From NCBI GenBank assembly GCA_937995535.1, contig CALKJU010000005.1, positions 1 through 64,000 on the forward strand: 64,000 bases of DNA, written 5' to 3'. The stretch's first letter is position 1; each line of letters begins with the position of its first letter. Made by a program: the position numbers and the translations under genes. Under the pieces are notes generated by a model that saw nothing but the letters and a program-made list of their open reading frames with translations, did no database searches and had not been told where the DNA came from. This stretch comes from an uncultured Alphaproteobacteria bacterium. Its GTDB lineage: Bacteria; Pseudomonadota; Alphaproteobacteria; Geminicoccales; Geminicoccaceae. Below, one piece after another: positions 36,523-46,221 of this stretch.

Positions 36523-36553
36523 AACTGGAGTCATTCTTGTTGCTGCTCCAGTT
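36523..36553. promoter_or_regulatory. Inverted repeat upstream of MFS transporter gene
   Basis: AACTGGAG and CTCCAGTT form an 8-bp inverted repeat with a 15-base spacer, 33 bases before the MFS start codon. It may be an operator or an RNA hairpin in the leader. No regulator gene lies next to it. Confidence 0.35.
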
Positions 36554-36586
36554 CGCCGCCGGCGGGGGAATAGTGAGAGGGAACGG

Positions 36587-37933
36587 ATGCCCGGGGTCAC
36601 GGTCGACGAAGCCTTGAGCCGGATCGGCGTCGGCAGGTTCCACTGGCGGCTGCTCGCGATCTTCGGCCTCGTCTGGGCCGCGGACGCGATGCAGGTCCTG
36701 GCGATCGGCTTCGCCGCCCCTTCGATCGCCGCGACCTTCGATCTCTCGATCCCGGGAGCGATCCAGGCCGGGACCGCGTTCTTCGTCGGCATGCTGCTCG
36801 GGGCGTGGGGCTTCGGCCGGCTCGCCGACCGGATCGGCCGCCGGCGCGTGCTGATCGCGACCGTGCTGATCGACGCCGCGTTCGGGATCGCCTCGGCCTT
36901 CGCGCCGAGCTTCACGACCCTGCTGGCGCTCCGCCTGCTCACCGGGATCGGTGTCGGCGGCACGCTCCCGGTCGACTACGCGATGATGGCGGAGTTCCTG
37001 CCGCCGGAGCGGCGCGGCCGCTGGCTCGTGGCGCTCGAGGGTTTCTGGGCGGTGGGCACGGTGGCGGTGGCACTCGCCGCCTGGGTGGCGGCGAGCTGGG
37101 CCGGTACGGATGCCTGGCGCTGGCTGTTCGCGGTCACCTCCCTGCCGGCCCTGATCGGCTTCTGGCTGCGCCTGTGGCTGCCGGAATCGCCCCACTATCT
37201 CGCGCGGTCGGGGGAGGTCGAGCCGGCCCGGCGCGTGCTCGACCGCGTCGCCGCCAGCAACGGCCAGCCGCCGCTCGAGGGTCCGCTGATCGCGGCCCCA
37301 CAGCGACACGGCCGCGCGCGCGAGCTGCTCTCGGCCGGGCTGCGCCGGCGGAGCATCCTGATCCTGACGACCTGGCTGCTCGTCTCCACCGCCTATTACG
37401 GGGTCTTCATCTGGCTGCCGGGGCGGCTGGTGACCGAGGGGCACGGCTTCGTGCGCGGCTACGGGTTCCTGGTCCTGCTCGCCCTGGCCCAGATCCCCGG
37501 CTACGTGCTGGCGGCGGTGGGAATCGAGACGGTCGGCCGGCGGCCCACCCTGGTCGCCTTCCTGCTCGCCAGCGCCACCGGCTGCCTCGCCTTCGTCGTC
37601 GCCACCGAGCCGGCATGGATCGCCGCGTCGCTGCTCGCGATGAGCTTCGCCCTGCTCGGCACCTGGGGTGCCCTCTACGCCTACACGCCCGAGCTCTATC
37701 CCACCGAGCTGCGCGCCACCGGGATGGGCGTCGCCGGGGCGATGGCGCGGGTCGGCGGCCTCCTCGCGCCATCGGCGATCGCCCTCGTCGTCGCTGTCGG
37801 CTTCAACCTCGCGATCGCGCTGTTCGCCGGCTTGCTCGGGATCGCGGCGCTGGCGGTGAGCCGCATCGAGGTCGAGACCAAAGGACGGCCGCTCGGCATC
37901 GATCCGCGGGCGGCCGGCGCGACCAGCCGCTGA
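36587..37933 (+). CDS. MFS transporter, metabolite/H+ symporter type
   Basis: The 448-residue protein has 12 membrane helices in the sugar-porter/SV2-like MFS group. Seen are ADAMQVLAIGFAAPSIAATF, GFGRLADRIGRRRVLIATV (the loop 2-3 motif), LLTGIGVGGTLPVDYAMMAEFLP and a C-terminal ELYPTELRATGMGVAGAMARVGG. Related proteins import aromatic acids or nicotinate, but the substrate cannot be fixed. It ends convergently with the P450 gene, leaving 10 bases. Confidence 0.85.
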   Translation: MPGVTVDEALSRIGVGRFHWRLLAIFGLVWAADAMQVLAIGFAAPSIAATFDLSIPGAIQAGTAFFVGMLLGAWGFGRLADRIGRRRVLIATVLIDAAFGIASAFAPSFTTLLALRLLTGIGVGGTLPVDYAMMAEFLPPERRGRWLVALEGFWAVGTVAVALAAWVAASWAGTDAWRWLFAVTSLPALIGFWLRLWLPESPHYLARSGEVEPARRVLDRVAASNGQPPLEGPLIAAPQRHGRARELLSAGLRRRSILILTTWLLVSTAYYGVFIWLPGRLVTEGHGFVRGYGFLVLLALAQIPGYVLAAVGIETVGRRPTLVAFLLASATGCLAFVVATEPAWIAASLLAMSFALLGTWGALYAYTPELYPTELRATGMGVAGAMARVGGLLAPSAIALVVAVGFNLAIALFAGLLGIAALAVSRIEVETKGRPLGIDPRAAGATSR

Positions 37934-37943
37934 TGCCGCGCGG

Positions 37944-39365
37944 TCAGCGGCGCGGCACCAGCCGGAAGGCCGGGTTGCGCTCGGGATAGACGGTGACCAC
38001 GCCGACCGGCAGCACCGGCCGACGGTCGACCGGCTCGACGCGGAAGCGGGCAAGCATCCGGGACAGTACCAGCGTCGCCTCGACGAGCGCGAATTGCGCG
38101 CCGATGCAGACCCGCGGGCCGATGCCGAAGGGCAGCCAGGCGTAGCGGTCGACCGGTGGCGCGCCGGGCATGAAGCGGCCCGGATCGAACGCGGCCGGCT
38201 CCGCCCACAGCTTGCGGTGCCGATGCAGGACCCACGGCGCCACGACCATCAGGGCCCCGGCCGGCACCGGCTTGCCCATCACGACGTCGTCGCGGAGCGC
38301 CACACGGACGATGGTGAAGGCCGGCGGATAGAGGCGCAGCGCCTCCTTGACGACGGCGAGCGCCACGGGCCGGCTCGCCAAGACCTCCGCGGCGGTGGGC
38401 GTCGCGCCACCGACCTCGTCCGCTTCCGCCGCGACCAGCGCTTGGACCTGCGGGGCCGACGCCAGCAGGTGGAACGACCAGAACAGCGAGAGTGCCGTCG
38501 TCTCGTGACCGGCGAGGAGCAGCGTCGCGATCTGGTCGGCGAGCTGGGCTTCCGTGAACGGCGCGTCGCCGTCGCCCGCGGCACTGCGCAGCACGTCGAA
38601 CAGGTCCGCCGGCGGGTCGCTCGGCGGGACCGCGGCGCGCTCGGCAATGATCCGGGCCAGCGTCCGGCGCCATTTCTGCGCACCGGCGCGGCGCAGCCAG
38701 TCCTGCGGCGCGGGCCAACCGTCGGGCAGGAAGAAGTCCAGAGCACCCGGCCGCGCCCAGCGCTCGCCGTAGGCCGCGATGCCCTCGCGCACCGCCTCGC
38801 GGTGCGCCGTCATCGCCTGGGAGAACAGGGTGCGCCCCGCGATCTCGAGCGCGAGGCGCTGGACGAACCCCAGCAGATCGACCGCTCCGAGGCCGCCGCG
38901 GCGCAGGCCGTCGATCGCGCGCTCCGTCTCACGGTCGGTGACCCGCGCCAAGAGATCGAGCGCGCGTGGGGCGAAGGCCGGGGCCACCAGCCGCCGTTGC
39001 CGGCGCCACGCCTCGCCGGTGGCGAGGAACAATCCGTCGCCGATCATCGGCGCGAGGATGCGGATCGTCGCCGGCGTACGGCCATAGGCCTCGGCGTTGT
39101 CGACCAGCACGCGCCGGATCCCTTCCGGGGCGTTGATCAGGAAGCTCGTCCGGCCGAGGAACGGCCGCTCGACGATGTCGAGCTCGTAGGCCGGCTCGGC
39201 CCAGGTCGGCAGCGCGTTGATGCGGAGCTGGCGCAGCAGGCGCAGCATCGGCAGCGGTCCCGTCACGGGCCGCGGCACCGGGGGGACCAGCGCATCGGCG
39301 GCGACGGCGATGCGTAGCTCGGTGAGCGGGTCGTGGAGGCGATGCGCGAGGGTGGCGGTGCTCAT
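37944..39365 (-). CDS. Cytochrome P450
   Basis: The 473-residue protein has the complete P450 signature: the I-helix AGHETTALS, the K-helix ExxR in KEALRLYPP, the PERF-like segment in FDPGRFMP, and the heme loop FGIGPRVCIG with the Cys thiolate. It resembles the CYP102-like/CYP4-like fatty acid or alkane hydroxylases by its general sequence, but the substrate is not known. An ATG at 39377 is an equally possible start. No ferredoxin or reductase gene is adjacent. Confidence 0.9.
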   Translation of the reverse strand: MSTATLAHRLHDPLTELRIAVAADALVPPVPRPVTGPLPMLRLLRQLRINALPTWAEPAYELDIVERPFLGRTSFLINAPEGIRRVLVDNAEAYGRTPATIRILAPMIGDGLFLATGEAWRRQRRLVAPAFAPRALDLLARVTDRETERAIDGLRRGGLGAVDLLGFVQRLALEIAGRTLFSQAMTAHREAVREGIAAYGERWARPGALDFFLPDGWPAPQDWLRRAGAQKWRRTLARIIAERAAVPPSDPPADLFDVLRSAAGDGDAPFTEAQLADQIATLLLAGHETTALSLFWSFHLLASAPQVQALVAAEADEVGGATPTAAEVLASRPVALAVVKEALRLYPPAFTIVRVALRDDVVMGKPVPAGALMVVAPWVLHRHRKLWAEPAAFDPGRFMPGAPPVDRYAWLPFGIGPRVCIGAQFALVEATLVLSRMLARFRVEPVDRRPVLPVGVVTVYPERNPAFRLVPRR

Positions 39366-39403
39366 GCCCAGCAACATAGGCCGCCCGCCCACGGTCGAGG
39401 AGG

Positions 39404-39640
39404 TCAGCGTGCGCCGACCGGCCGCTCCTCCACCCCGCGCCGGCAGGCGACGAACGCCGGCAGCGACTCGCAGGCGTCGCTGAGACGCTCGAGCGTCGGG
39501 TAGCCCGCTGTGGGCAGGGTGTCGGACCACGCGCGGCGCAGGAAGCCGTCCGTGCAGGCGACGGTGATGTCGGGCTGGGTCATGCGCTCGTCGAGCAGCC
39601 CAGGTGCGAGCGCTGCGCGGCCGACCGCCTCATTCGTCCT
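39404..39640 (-). pseudogene. Glutathione S-transferase C-terminal remnant
   Basis: The frame reads LLDERMTQPDITVACTDGF followed by LRRAWSDTLPTAGYPTLERL and a C-terminal LPAFVACR. This is the end of a GST helical domain, where the TQ(A/P)DITVA motif is diagnostic. The N-terminal thioredoxin domain and most helices are missing; upstream sequence (39641-39773) shows no homology and leads into the metal ATPase start. It is a truncated remnant with no start and is unlikely to be functional. Confidence 0.65.
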
Positions 39641-39773
39641 GGCCGAAGAATAACATGGAAGGCCCCCGGGGGCGCCCGACCACTGTGCAACCGGCCCCGG
39701 GCGCGCGGCTTTGTGACGGCCGCGCGGGCTGCTAGCAAGCGCTCCGAGCGACCTCCCGGCGCGACGCGAGGCC

Positions 39774-42092
39774 ATGGTGCATCGGCTCGATCCCTATCGC
39801 GTGACCCTGGTGCTGGCGCTGGCCGCGATCCTCGCCGGCGCGGCCGCCTGGCTGGCCGATGACATCGTGCTGGCGGAGCGGATCTGGGCCGCGGGCGTCG
39901 TGCCGACCCTCGCCCTGCTGACCGTCGAGGTCGCACGCAGCCTGTGGCGGCGCGAGGCCGGCGTCGACCTGATCGCCCTCGTCGCCATGGGCGCCGCCCT
40001 GGCGCTCGGCGAGGCACTGGCCGGCGTCGTCATCGCGACCATGCTCAGCGGCGGCAATGCGCTCGAGGACTTCGCCCGGCGCCGGGCGACGCGCGAGCTG
40101 CGCGCGCTGCTCGGCCGTGCCCCGACGACGGCGCACCGCGAGCGCGCCGGCCGGCTCGAGGATATCCCGATCGATGCTGTCGGTCGCGACGACGTGCTGC
40201 TCGTCAAGGCCGGCGAGATCGTCCCGGTCGACGGCACCGTCGAGGACGACACGGCGGTGCTCGACGAGGCGGCACTGACCGGCGAGTCGCTCCCCGTCAC
40301 GCGGCGGAGCGGCGAGCGCGTGCGCAGTGGCACGGTCAATGTCGGAGGACCGTTCCGCCTGCGTGCCGTGGGGACGGCGGCCGAGAGCACCTATGCGGCG
40401 ATCGTCCGCCTCGTGCAGACCGCGCAGGCCGACAAGGCGCCGTTCGTTCGCCTCGCTGACCGCTACGCGCTCGTCTTCCTGGCCGTGACCGCGACGCTCG
40501 CCGGCGCCGCCTGGCTGCTTTCCGGCGACCCGGTGCGCGCGCTCGCGGTGCTCGTGGTGGCCACACCCTGCCCGCTGATCCTGGCGGCACCGGTGGCGTT
40601 GATCGCCGGCGTGTCGGCGGCGGCGCGCCGCGGCGTGCTGATCAAGGGCGGCGGCCCGCTCGAGGCGCTGGCCCAGGCCCGCACGTTGGTCCTCGACAAG
40701 ACCGGCACGCTCACCACCGGCATCGCGCGACTGAGCGGGATCGAGCCCCAGCCCGGCTGGTCGGCCGACGAGCTGCTGCGCCTCGCCGCAGCCCTCGACC
40801 AGACCTCGCAGCATGTGCTGGCCGAGGCGATCGTCGCGGCGGCGCGCGCCCGCGGCCTCACCCTGCCGCTCCCCGAGGAGGCCCTCGAAGAGCCCGGCGC
40901 CGGCATCAGCGGGCGGGTCGAGGGACACCGCGTGCGCCTCGGCAGCCTCGCCTACGTCGACGGGGTCGCCCCCCGGGCAGCGTGGTGCGCCGTGGGCCTC
41001 AACCCCGACGGCCAGTCCCGCGTGTTCGTCAGCGTCGACGGGCAGCCGGCGGGAATCCTTCTGCTCGCGGACGAGATCCGCCCCGACACGCCGCGCGCAT
41101 TGCGCGCCCTGCGCCGCGCCGGCCTCGACCGGATCATCATGCTGTCCGGGGACCGCCACGACGTCGCCGAGACGATCGCCGAGGCGGTCGGCGTCGACAC
41201 CGTCCTCGCCGAGCGGTCGCCGCAGGACAAGGTCGACGCGGTCGCCGCCGAGAGTGCCGAGGCCGTGACGGTGATGGTCGGCGACGGCATCAACGACGCG
41301 CCGGCGCTGGCGGCCGCCACCGTCGGCGTGGCGATGGGCGCGCGGGGTGCCAGCGCGGCCAGCGAGGCGGCCGACGTGGTGCTGCTCGTCGACCGTCTCG
41401 ACCGGCTCGCCGACGGCATCGCGACCGCGCGGCGCGCGCGGCGGATCGCGCTCGAGAGCGTGCTCGCCGGCATGGCGCTGTCGGGAGCCGCCATGATCGT
41501 GGCCGCCTTGGGCTACCTGCCGCCGGTCGCCGGGGCGCTGCTCCAGGAGTTGATCGACGTGGCGGTGATCCTCAACGCACTGCGCGCGTTGGGCGGCGGC
41601 GGGCGCGAGGCGCCGACCCTGGATCCGGCGGAGGTGCGGCGGCTGACCGAGGCGCATGAGGCGCTCTGGCCACTGCTCGACCGCCTGCGGCACCTGGCGG
41701 ACGGGCTGGGCCGGATCGACGACGCCGTCGCCCTGCGCGAACTGCGCGCCGTCGAGGGGCTGGTGCGCACCGAAATCCTGCCACACGAGCGGGCCGACGA
41801 GAGCAGGCTGCATCCGCGCCTCGCGGTCATGCTCGGCGGCCGCGACCCGATGGCGCCGATCAGCCGCACGCATCGCGAGATCGCGCATCTGGCGCGGCGG
41901 CTGACACGGCTCGCCGCCACCGCCGAGGCCACCGGGCTCGGCGAGACGCTGCTGCCCGAGCTGCGCCGCGCGCTCTACGCGCTCGACGCCGTCCTCCGCC
42001 TCCACTTCGTGCAGGAGAACGAGATCTACGACAGCGTCGCCGAGGATCGCGCGGCGCGTCCAGTCGGCAGACCTCAGGCCGTCGGAAGCTGA
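39774..42092 (+). CDS. P1B-5-type metal ATPase with C-terminal hemerythrin domain
   Basis: The 772-residue protein is a heavy-metal P-type ATPase: TGES (about 170), TPCP in the metal-binding helix (Cys266), the phosphorylation site Asp308 in DKTGTLT, and [10 protein letters not shown]. No N-terminal metal domain is present. Two features place it in subgroup P1B-5: TPCP in helix 4 and QELID (Gln591-Asp595) in the last helix. Residues about 620-760 form a hemerythrin-like domain ([45 protein letters not shown]), as in the rhizobial Nia protein that exports Ni and Fe. It is probably an Fe/Ni exporter regulated by its diiron domain. Confidence 0.9.
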   Translation: MVHRLDPYRVTLVLALAAILAGAAAWLADDIVLAERIWAAGVVPTLALLTVEVARSLWRREAGVDLIALVAMGAALALGEALAGVVIATMLSGGNALEDFARRRATRELRALLGRAPTTAHRERAGRLEDIPIDAVGRDDVLLVKAGEIVPVDGTVEDDTAVLDEAALTGESLPVTRRSGERVRSGTVNVGGPFRLRAVGTAAESTYAAIVRLVQTAQADKAPFVRLADRYALVFLAVTATLAGAAWLLSGDPVRALAVLVVATPCPLILAAPVALIAGVSAAARRGVLIKGGGPLEALAQARTLVLDKTGTLTTGIARLSGIEPQPGWSADELLRLAAALDQTSQHVLAEAIVAAARARGLTLPLPEEALEEPGAGISGRVEGHRVRLGSLAYVDGVAPRAAWCAVGLNPDGQSRVFVSVDGQPAGILLLADEIRPDTPRALRALRRAGLDRIIMLSGDRHDVAETIAEAVGVDTVLAERSPQDKVDAVAAESAEAVTVMVGDGINDAPALAAATVGVAMGARGASAASEAADVVLLVDRLDRLADGIATARRARRIALESVLAGMALSGAAMIVAALGYLPPVAGALLQELIDVAVILNALRALGGGGREAPTLDPAEVRRLTEAHEALWPLLDRLRHLADGLGRIDDAVALRELRAVEGLVRTEILPHERADESRLHPRLAVMLGGRDPMAPISRTHREIAHLARRLTRLAATAEATGLGETLLPELRRALYALDAVLRLHFVQENEIYDSVAEDRAARPVGRPQAVGS

Positions 42093-42361
42093 CGGAAGCC
42101 GGGGGCGACCGGGCCTGTCTCCTCGACCGCCTCGACCGCGCGCACACGGGCCGCCGGCGGCCCGATCTCGCACCGACGGAGCATCTCCGCGACGGCATCG
42201 GCAGGGCCATGGAGCACCGCCTCGACCGTCCCGTCGCGCCGGTTGCGCACCCAGCCGTCGAGACCGAGGCCCTGCGCCTCGTCGACCATCCACCAGCGAA
42301 AGCCGACGCCCTGCACGCGGCCGCGGACGACCACGCGCCTCGTCACCGGCGCTTCGGTCAT
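42074..42361 (-). CDS. acyP: Acylphosphatase
   Basis: The 95-residue protein has the acylphosphatase core [20 protein letters not shown] with the phosphate-binding Arg, and [17 protein letters not shown] with the catalytic Asn. It hydrolyses acyl phosphates. It begins three bases after the ABC permease stop and shares that transcript. It overlaps the convergent ATPase by 19 bases. Confidence 0.92.
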   Translation of the reverse strand: MTEAPVTRRVVVRGRVQGVGFRWWMVDEAQGLGLDGWVRNRRDGTVEAVLHGPADAVAEMLRRCEIGPPAARVRAVEAVEETGPVAPGFRQLPTA

Positions 42362-42364
42362 GAG

Positions 42365-43192
42365 CTAGCCCTTCACCGCTCCGAGCGAGATGCCGCGGAC
42401 GATGAAACGCTGCAAGGTCGCGACGACGATGAAGATCGGCACCGTGCCGAGCGCGCTCATCGCCGCGATCTTCGCCCAGAAGTTCGATTGGCCGCCGAAA
42501 TAATGCGTGACCTGGACCGGGAAGGTGGTCACCGCGTTGCGCGTCAGGACCAACGCGAAGACGAAGTCGTTCCAGGCGAAGACGAAGGTGAACACGGCGG
42601 TGGCAAAGAGCCCGCCGCGCGCCACCGGCAGGACGATGCGGGTGAACACCTGCCACCGTGAGCAGCCGTCGACCAGCGCCGACTCCTCGAGCTCCAGTGG
42701 CACGTCCTGGATGTAGCCGCGCATCATCCAGATCACGTAGGGCAGCGAGAAGGCGGTGTAGAGAACGATCAGGCCGACATAGGTGTCGACCCAACCGAGT
42801 CTGACGTAGAGGAGGAACACCGGGAACACGATGACGATCGGCGGGATCATCCGGTTGCTGATGATCCACAGCGCGAAATCGTCGCCGCCGGTGCGGAAGC
42901 GCGCGATGCTGTAGGCGCACATCGTGCCGAGCGTCATCGCCAGCACGGTGCTGATCCCGGCGACGACGAGGCTGTTGACCACCGTGACGTAGTCGCCGTC
43001 CTTGAACAGGACCTGGTAGTTGGAAAGCTGCAGGCTGCCGGGCACCCAGACCGGCGGGTAGGCAAAGATCTCGTCCGGCGTCTTGAACGAGATCGCCAGT
43101 AGCCAATAGATCGGGAAGAGGAAGAAGGCGGTGACGAGCACCGCCGCGAGGTAGCGGAGCGCCAGTCCCAGGCCCCGATCAGCGCGCATCAT
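42365..43192 (-). CDS. ABC sugar transporter permease, MalG type
   Basis: The 275-residue membrane protein has six helices and the EAA loop EESALVDGCSRWQVFTRIVLP-like sequence that docks to the ATPase, with the MalG-type C-terminus. It works with the MalF-type partner encoded next to it. The start ATGATG overlaps the stop of that partner, so they are translationally coupled. The substrate is unknown. Confidence 0.9.
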   Translation of the reverse strand: MMRADRGLGLALRYLAAVLVTAFFLFPIYWLLAISFKTPDEIFAYPPVWVPGSLQLSNYQVLFKDGDYVTVVNSLVVAGISTVLAMTLGTMCAYSIARFRTGGDDFALWIISNRMIPPIVIVFPVFLLYVRLGWVDTYVGLIVLYTAFSLPYVIWMMRGYIQDVPLELEESALVDGCSRWQVFTRIVLPVARGGLFATAVFTFVFAWNDFVFALVLTRNAVTTFPVQVTHYFGGQSNFWAKIAAMSALGTVPIFIVVATLQRFIVRGISLGAVKG

Positions 43193-44112
43193 CGCGCGAT
43201 CTCGACCCGCCGCAACGCCCACATCACCGCGGCCGACAGGAGCACGATGATCACGACGGCGAGCGCCGCCGCGTAGGACGTCTCGAACTGCTTGAACGCC
43301 AGGACGTAAGCGTAGATCGAGACGGTCTCGGTCATGGTCCCGGGGCCGCCCTGGGTGAGGCCCCAGACGACGTCGAAGAGCCGGAACAGGTCGAGGCCGC
43401 GGATCAGCAGCGCGATCCACACCACCGGCTTGATGATCGGCAAGGTGACGCGGAAGAAGGTCGTCCAGAACCCGGCGCCGTCGAGCTTGGCCGCCTCCGT
43501 CAGCGACTGGTCGACGCTGGCCAGGGCCGCGAGCAGCAGCAGGAACATGAACGGCGTCCACTGCCAGATCTCGGCGATCAGGATCGCCGGGTAGACGAAG
43601 CCGGGATTGACCGTCCAGAGGATCGTCACCTCGCCGCCGACCAGCCACGACAGGATCTGGTTGATCGGGCCGAAGCGGTTGTCGAACAGGAGCCGCCACA
43701 GCGCGCCGGCGATGATCGGCGAGGTCACCACCGGCAGGACGAGGAGCGCGACGAAGACCTGCTTGCCGGGCATCCGTTCGAGGAACAGCAGCGCCAGCAG
43801 GAGGCCGAGCACGAGCTGCGCCGGCAGTGCGATCACGAGGAACAGGAGGGTGTGCAGGACCGCCTGCCAGAACCGCGTGTCGGCCAGAAGCGCCCGGTAG
43901 TGCATCAGCCCATGGAAGGAGGTGTCCTCCTCCATCATGGTGATGTTCTGGGCGCTGACGATGAGCGTGTAGACCAGCGGGAACAGGCCGATCAGCAGGA
44001 TGACCACGACCGCCGGCGCGATCATGGCGTAGCGAAAGCCACGATCGCCGACACCCCGGCTCCGTGGCGGGGCGTGCGCGACCTCCACGCGCGGGGCCGA
44101 TGTCACCGCCAT
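43189..44112 (-). CDS. ABC sugar transporter permease, MalF type
   Basis: The 307-residue membrane protein has six predicted helices, an N-terminal cytoplasmic segment and the EAA motif TEAAKLDGAGFWTTFFRVTLP-like at about 200-220. It is the first permease of the operon and follows a large hairpin after the binding-protein gene. It pairs with the MalG-type permease. Confidence 0.9.
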   Translation of the reverse strand: MAVTSAPRVEVAHAPPRSRGVGDRGFRYAMIAPAVVVILLIGLFPLVYTLIVSAQNITMMEEDTSFHGLMHYRALLADTRFWQAVLHTLLFLVIALPAQLVLGLLLALLFLERMPGKQVFVALLVLPVVTSPIIAGALWRLLFDNRFGPINQILSWLVGGEVTILWTVNPGFVYPAILIAEIWQWTPFMFLLLLAALASVDQSLTEAAKLDGAGFWTTFFRVTLPIIKPVVWIALLIRGLDLFRLFDVVWGLTQGGPGTMTETVSIYAYVLAFKQFETSYAAALAVVIIVLLSAAVMWALRRVEIAR

Positions 44113-44133
44113 GCTGCGCTACCGCCGACGCGC

Positions 44134-44175
44134 GCGGGACTGCGGGCCGCGTGTCATCGCGGCCCGCAGTCCCGC
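44134..44175 (-). terminator. Perfect 18-bp intercistronic hairpin between binding protein and permease genes
   Basis: GCGGGACTGCGGGCCGCG, a 6-base loop, and its exact complement form an 18-bp GC-rich stem, about 10 bases after the binding-protein stop and about 20 bases before the permease start. No U tract follows, so it is likely an RNA-stabilising or partial termination element that gives more binding protein than permease, as in the malEFG operon. Confidence 0.7.
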
Positions 44176-44185
44176 CGCCCGCGCC

Positions 44186-45634
44186 TCAGGCCGGATAGGC
44201 GTTCGGCTTCGACGCCCACTCCTCGTAGGCGGCGCGCTGCTTGTCCACTCCGATGCGCTCGGTGATCGAATCCCATTGCGCCGCGATCTCGTCGAGGATG
44301 CCTTGCGGGTCGCCGCCGGCCCACAGCTTGCTGATGCCCTGGCGCAGCGCCTCCTCGTAGCGGTCGGTCTGGATCAGCGACAGATCGAGCAGGCCGTTGA
44401 CCGCGCCGGCCTGCAGCGCGGCGAGGTATTGCGGCGCCTCGGGCCAACGGTTGCGATACTCCTCGCTCGCGAAGTGGCTGTCGCGGAACGGATCGCGCAG
44501 CGCGAACGGAAGTTGCACCCGCTGCAGGCTGACCTCCTGGCTGTTGAGCCACTGGATGAACAGATACGCCGCCTCCTTCTTCTTCGAGGAGGACGACACG
44601 CACAGCGAGAATCCGGCAGCGAGCTGCGGGTGGCCGCCCGGCGGCATCGCGTAGCCGACCTTGCCGGCGATCTGCGAGCGCGGCACCCAGGCGAGCGCCG
44701 CCTCGTCGGTCCCGTAACCGGCCGCCCAGCGTCCGTAGGGGGGCCAGGAGACCGTCATCGCCGTGTCGCCCTGCAGGAAGGCGGCGAGGTTCTCGACGAA
44801 CCCCCAGGTCTCGACGCCCTTCGGCATAACCTTGTTCTCGGCCAGCCAGCCCTGAAAGGTCTTCAGGCCGGCCGGTCCGTTGACGGTCGCCTTCATCGTC
44901 TGCGGATCGAAGAAGCGGCCGCCCTCGTTGCGGAACCGCTCCTGGAACATGAACTGCATGTACGGCGCCTCGCGGAACTGACCGGCACCGAACGGCTTGC
45001 CGCCGGTCGTCTCGGTGATCACCGAGGCGACGTCGTAGAACTGCTCCCAGGTCGTCGGCGGGACCGGCAGGTCGTAGCCCTTGGCGGCCTTGAACGCCGC
45101 TTGGATCGCCGGATCGCCGAGCACGTCGGTGCGGTAGTAGAGCACGAACACGTCGCCGTCGTCCGGGAAGCCGTAGATCGTGCCGCCGACGGTCATCTGG
45201 TTGTCGCGGTAGACCGGGGCGATCTCCTGCAGCTCCTCGCGATAGCCGTACTTGTCGACGAACGGGTCGAGCGGCTCGAGGGCCCCGGCGCGGACCAGGT
45301 CGGGCATCCAGGCCGGGATCACGTTGAGCGCGTCGTAGGCCCCGCTGCCGGCGCGGTGCTCCTGGAGGATCTTCGTGAACATCTCGGCGGTCGCGACCTC
45401 GATCACCTTGACCGAGATGCCGGTCGCCTCCTTCCACTTCGGCCCGGAGAAGTTGAGCGGGTCGAGCGACTGCAGCCCGGCTTCCCAGACGATCGTGATC
45501 TCCTCGCCCGAGTACTGCTTGGCCGCCTCGACCGCCGTCGCGGCCGCGGAAGCGGCGAGGGCACGCCGGCTCAGTAAAGCCGTCGCGCTGGCGCCCATGG
45601 CCAGCGCGTGAAAGTCGCGACGCCTCAGCAGCAT
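44186..45634 (-). CDS. ABC transporter sugar-type substrate-binding protein
   Basis: The 482-residue protein has a Tat-like signal RRRDFHALAMGASATALLS followed by a bacterial extracellular solute-binding domain (family 1 type): EITIVWEAGLQSLDPLNFSG, FTKILQEHRAGSGAYDALNV and TTWEQFYDVASVITE. It should deliver a sugar or oligosaccharide to the permeases downstream. A GGGAGG ribosome site precedes the ATG. No ABC ATPase gene is in the cluster, so it must use a shared ATPase encoded elsewhere. Confidence 0.9.
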   Translation of the reverse strand: MLLRRRDFHALAMGASATALLSRRALAASAAATAVEAAKQYSGEEITIVWEAGLQSLDPLNFSGPKWKEATGISVKVIEVATAEMFTKILQEHRAGSGAYDALNVIPAWMPDLVRAGALEPLDPFVDKYGYREELQEIAPVYRDNQMTVGGTIYGFPDDGDVFVLYYRTDVLGDPAIQAAFKAAKGYDLPVPPTTWEQFYDVASVITETTGGKPFGAGQFREAPYMQFMFQERFRNEGGRFFDPQTMKATVNGPAGLKTFQGWLAENKVMPKGVETWGFVENLAAFLQGDTAMTVSWPPYGRWAAGYGTDEAALAWVPRSQIAGKVGYAMPPGGHPQLAAGFSLCVSSSSKKKEAAYLFIQWLNSQEVSLQRVQLPFALRDPFRDSHFASEEYRNRWPEAPQYLAALQAGAVNGLLDLSLIQTDRYEEALRQGISKLWAGGDPQGILDEIAAQWDSITERIGVDKQRAAYEEWASKPNAYPA

Positions 45635-45768
45635 GCCTGCCTCCCCTGCTCGCGCACGTCCTCGTAACGGGACGCCGACGCGGGGGACCATAGCCGAGCC
45701 CGATACGGTCGGGAAGGCTCTGGTCCGACAGGTCTAACGCAGCCGCAGCCGGACCGCCGCTGGGCGCC

Positions 45769-45972
45769 TCAAGCGGCGCTGGCGCGCGGCTTCTTGCGCG
45801 CCGCCGCCTTGGCCGCCTTGCGCGTCGCGATTTCGGCATCGATCAGAGGCAGGAGCTCGGCCGCACTGCGCCGCTGCGCCGCCGAGCCCTCTTGCTCCAG
45901 CCGGCGCGCGTTGTCGTGCAACGTCTTCAGCTCGTTGTCGGCGAACCCGGGGATCTTGTCGGCAATAGTCAT
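45769..45972 (-). CDS. Small basic hypothetical protein
   Basis: The 67-residue protein begins MTIADKIPGFADNELKTLHD and ends with an Ala/Lys/Arg-rich tail (TRKAAKAAARKKPRASAA). The N-terminal half is predicted helical with many Glu and Arg. It resembles small conserved alphaproteobacterial proteins with a basic tail that may bind nucleic acid, but I cannot name a family. The upstream 250 bases (45973-46221) are lower in GC and probably hold its promoter. Confidence 0.6.
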   Translation of the reverse strand: MTIADKIPGFADNELKTLHDNARRLEQEGSAAQRRSAAELLPLIDAEIATRKAAKAAARKKPRASAA

Positions 45973-46221
45973 GGGGTCCGCAATTGATCCGGTGTTCGGG
46001 CGAGCATCGTGCTGCGCACCTCTCTTACTTGGGCACGACGCGACGAATAACAAGGGATGCTCGGCAAGTCGGCAGGAAAGCGTCCCGCAGAGGCGAATCG
46101 CATTGCGGACGACGCCAATACGTGAGCCCATGGCTTGGCCGGGCATAGTCAGGCCGCGTTTGGCCGGGGCAGGCCGCCGGTCCATGCACCGTCCGGCCCG
46201 GGAATGAAAGGACCGAGATCG

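Noticed and set aside
39732-43106. A 1124-codon open frame on the minus strand opposite the metal ATPase and running through acylphosphatase and a permease
   Set aside because: Both strands already hold well-supported genes there; the frame is a composition artefact.
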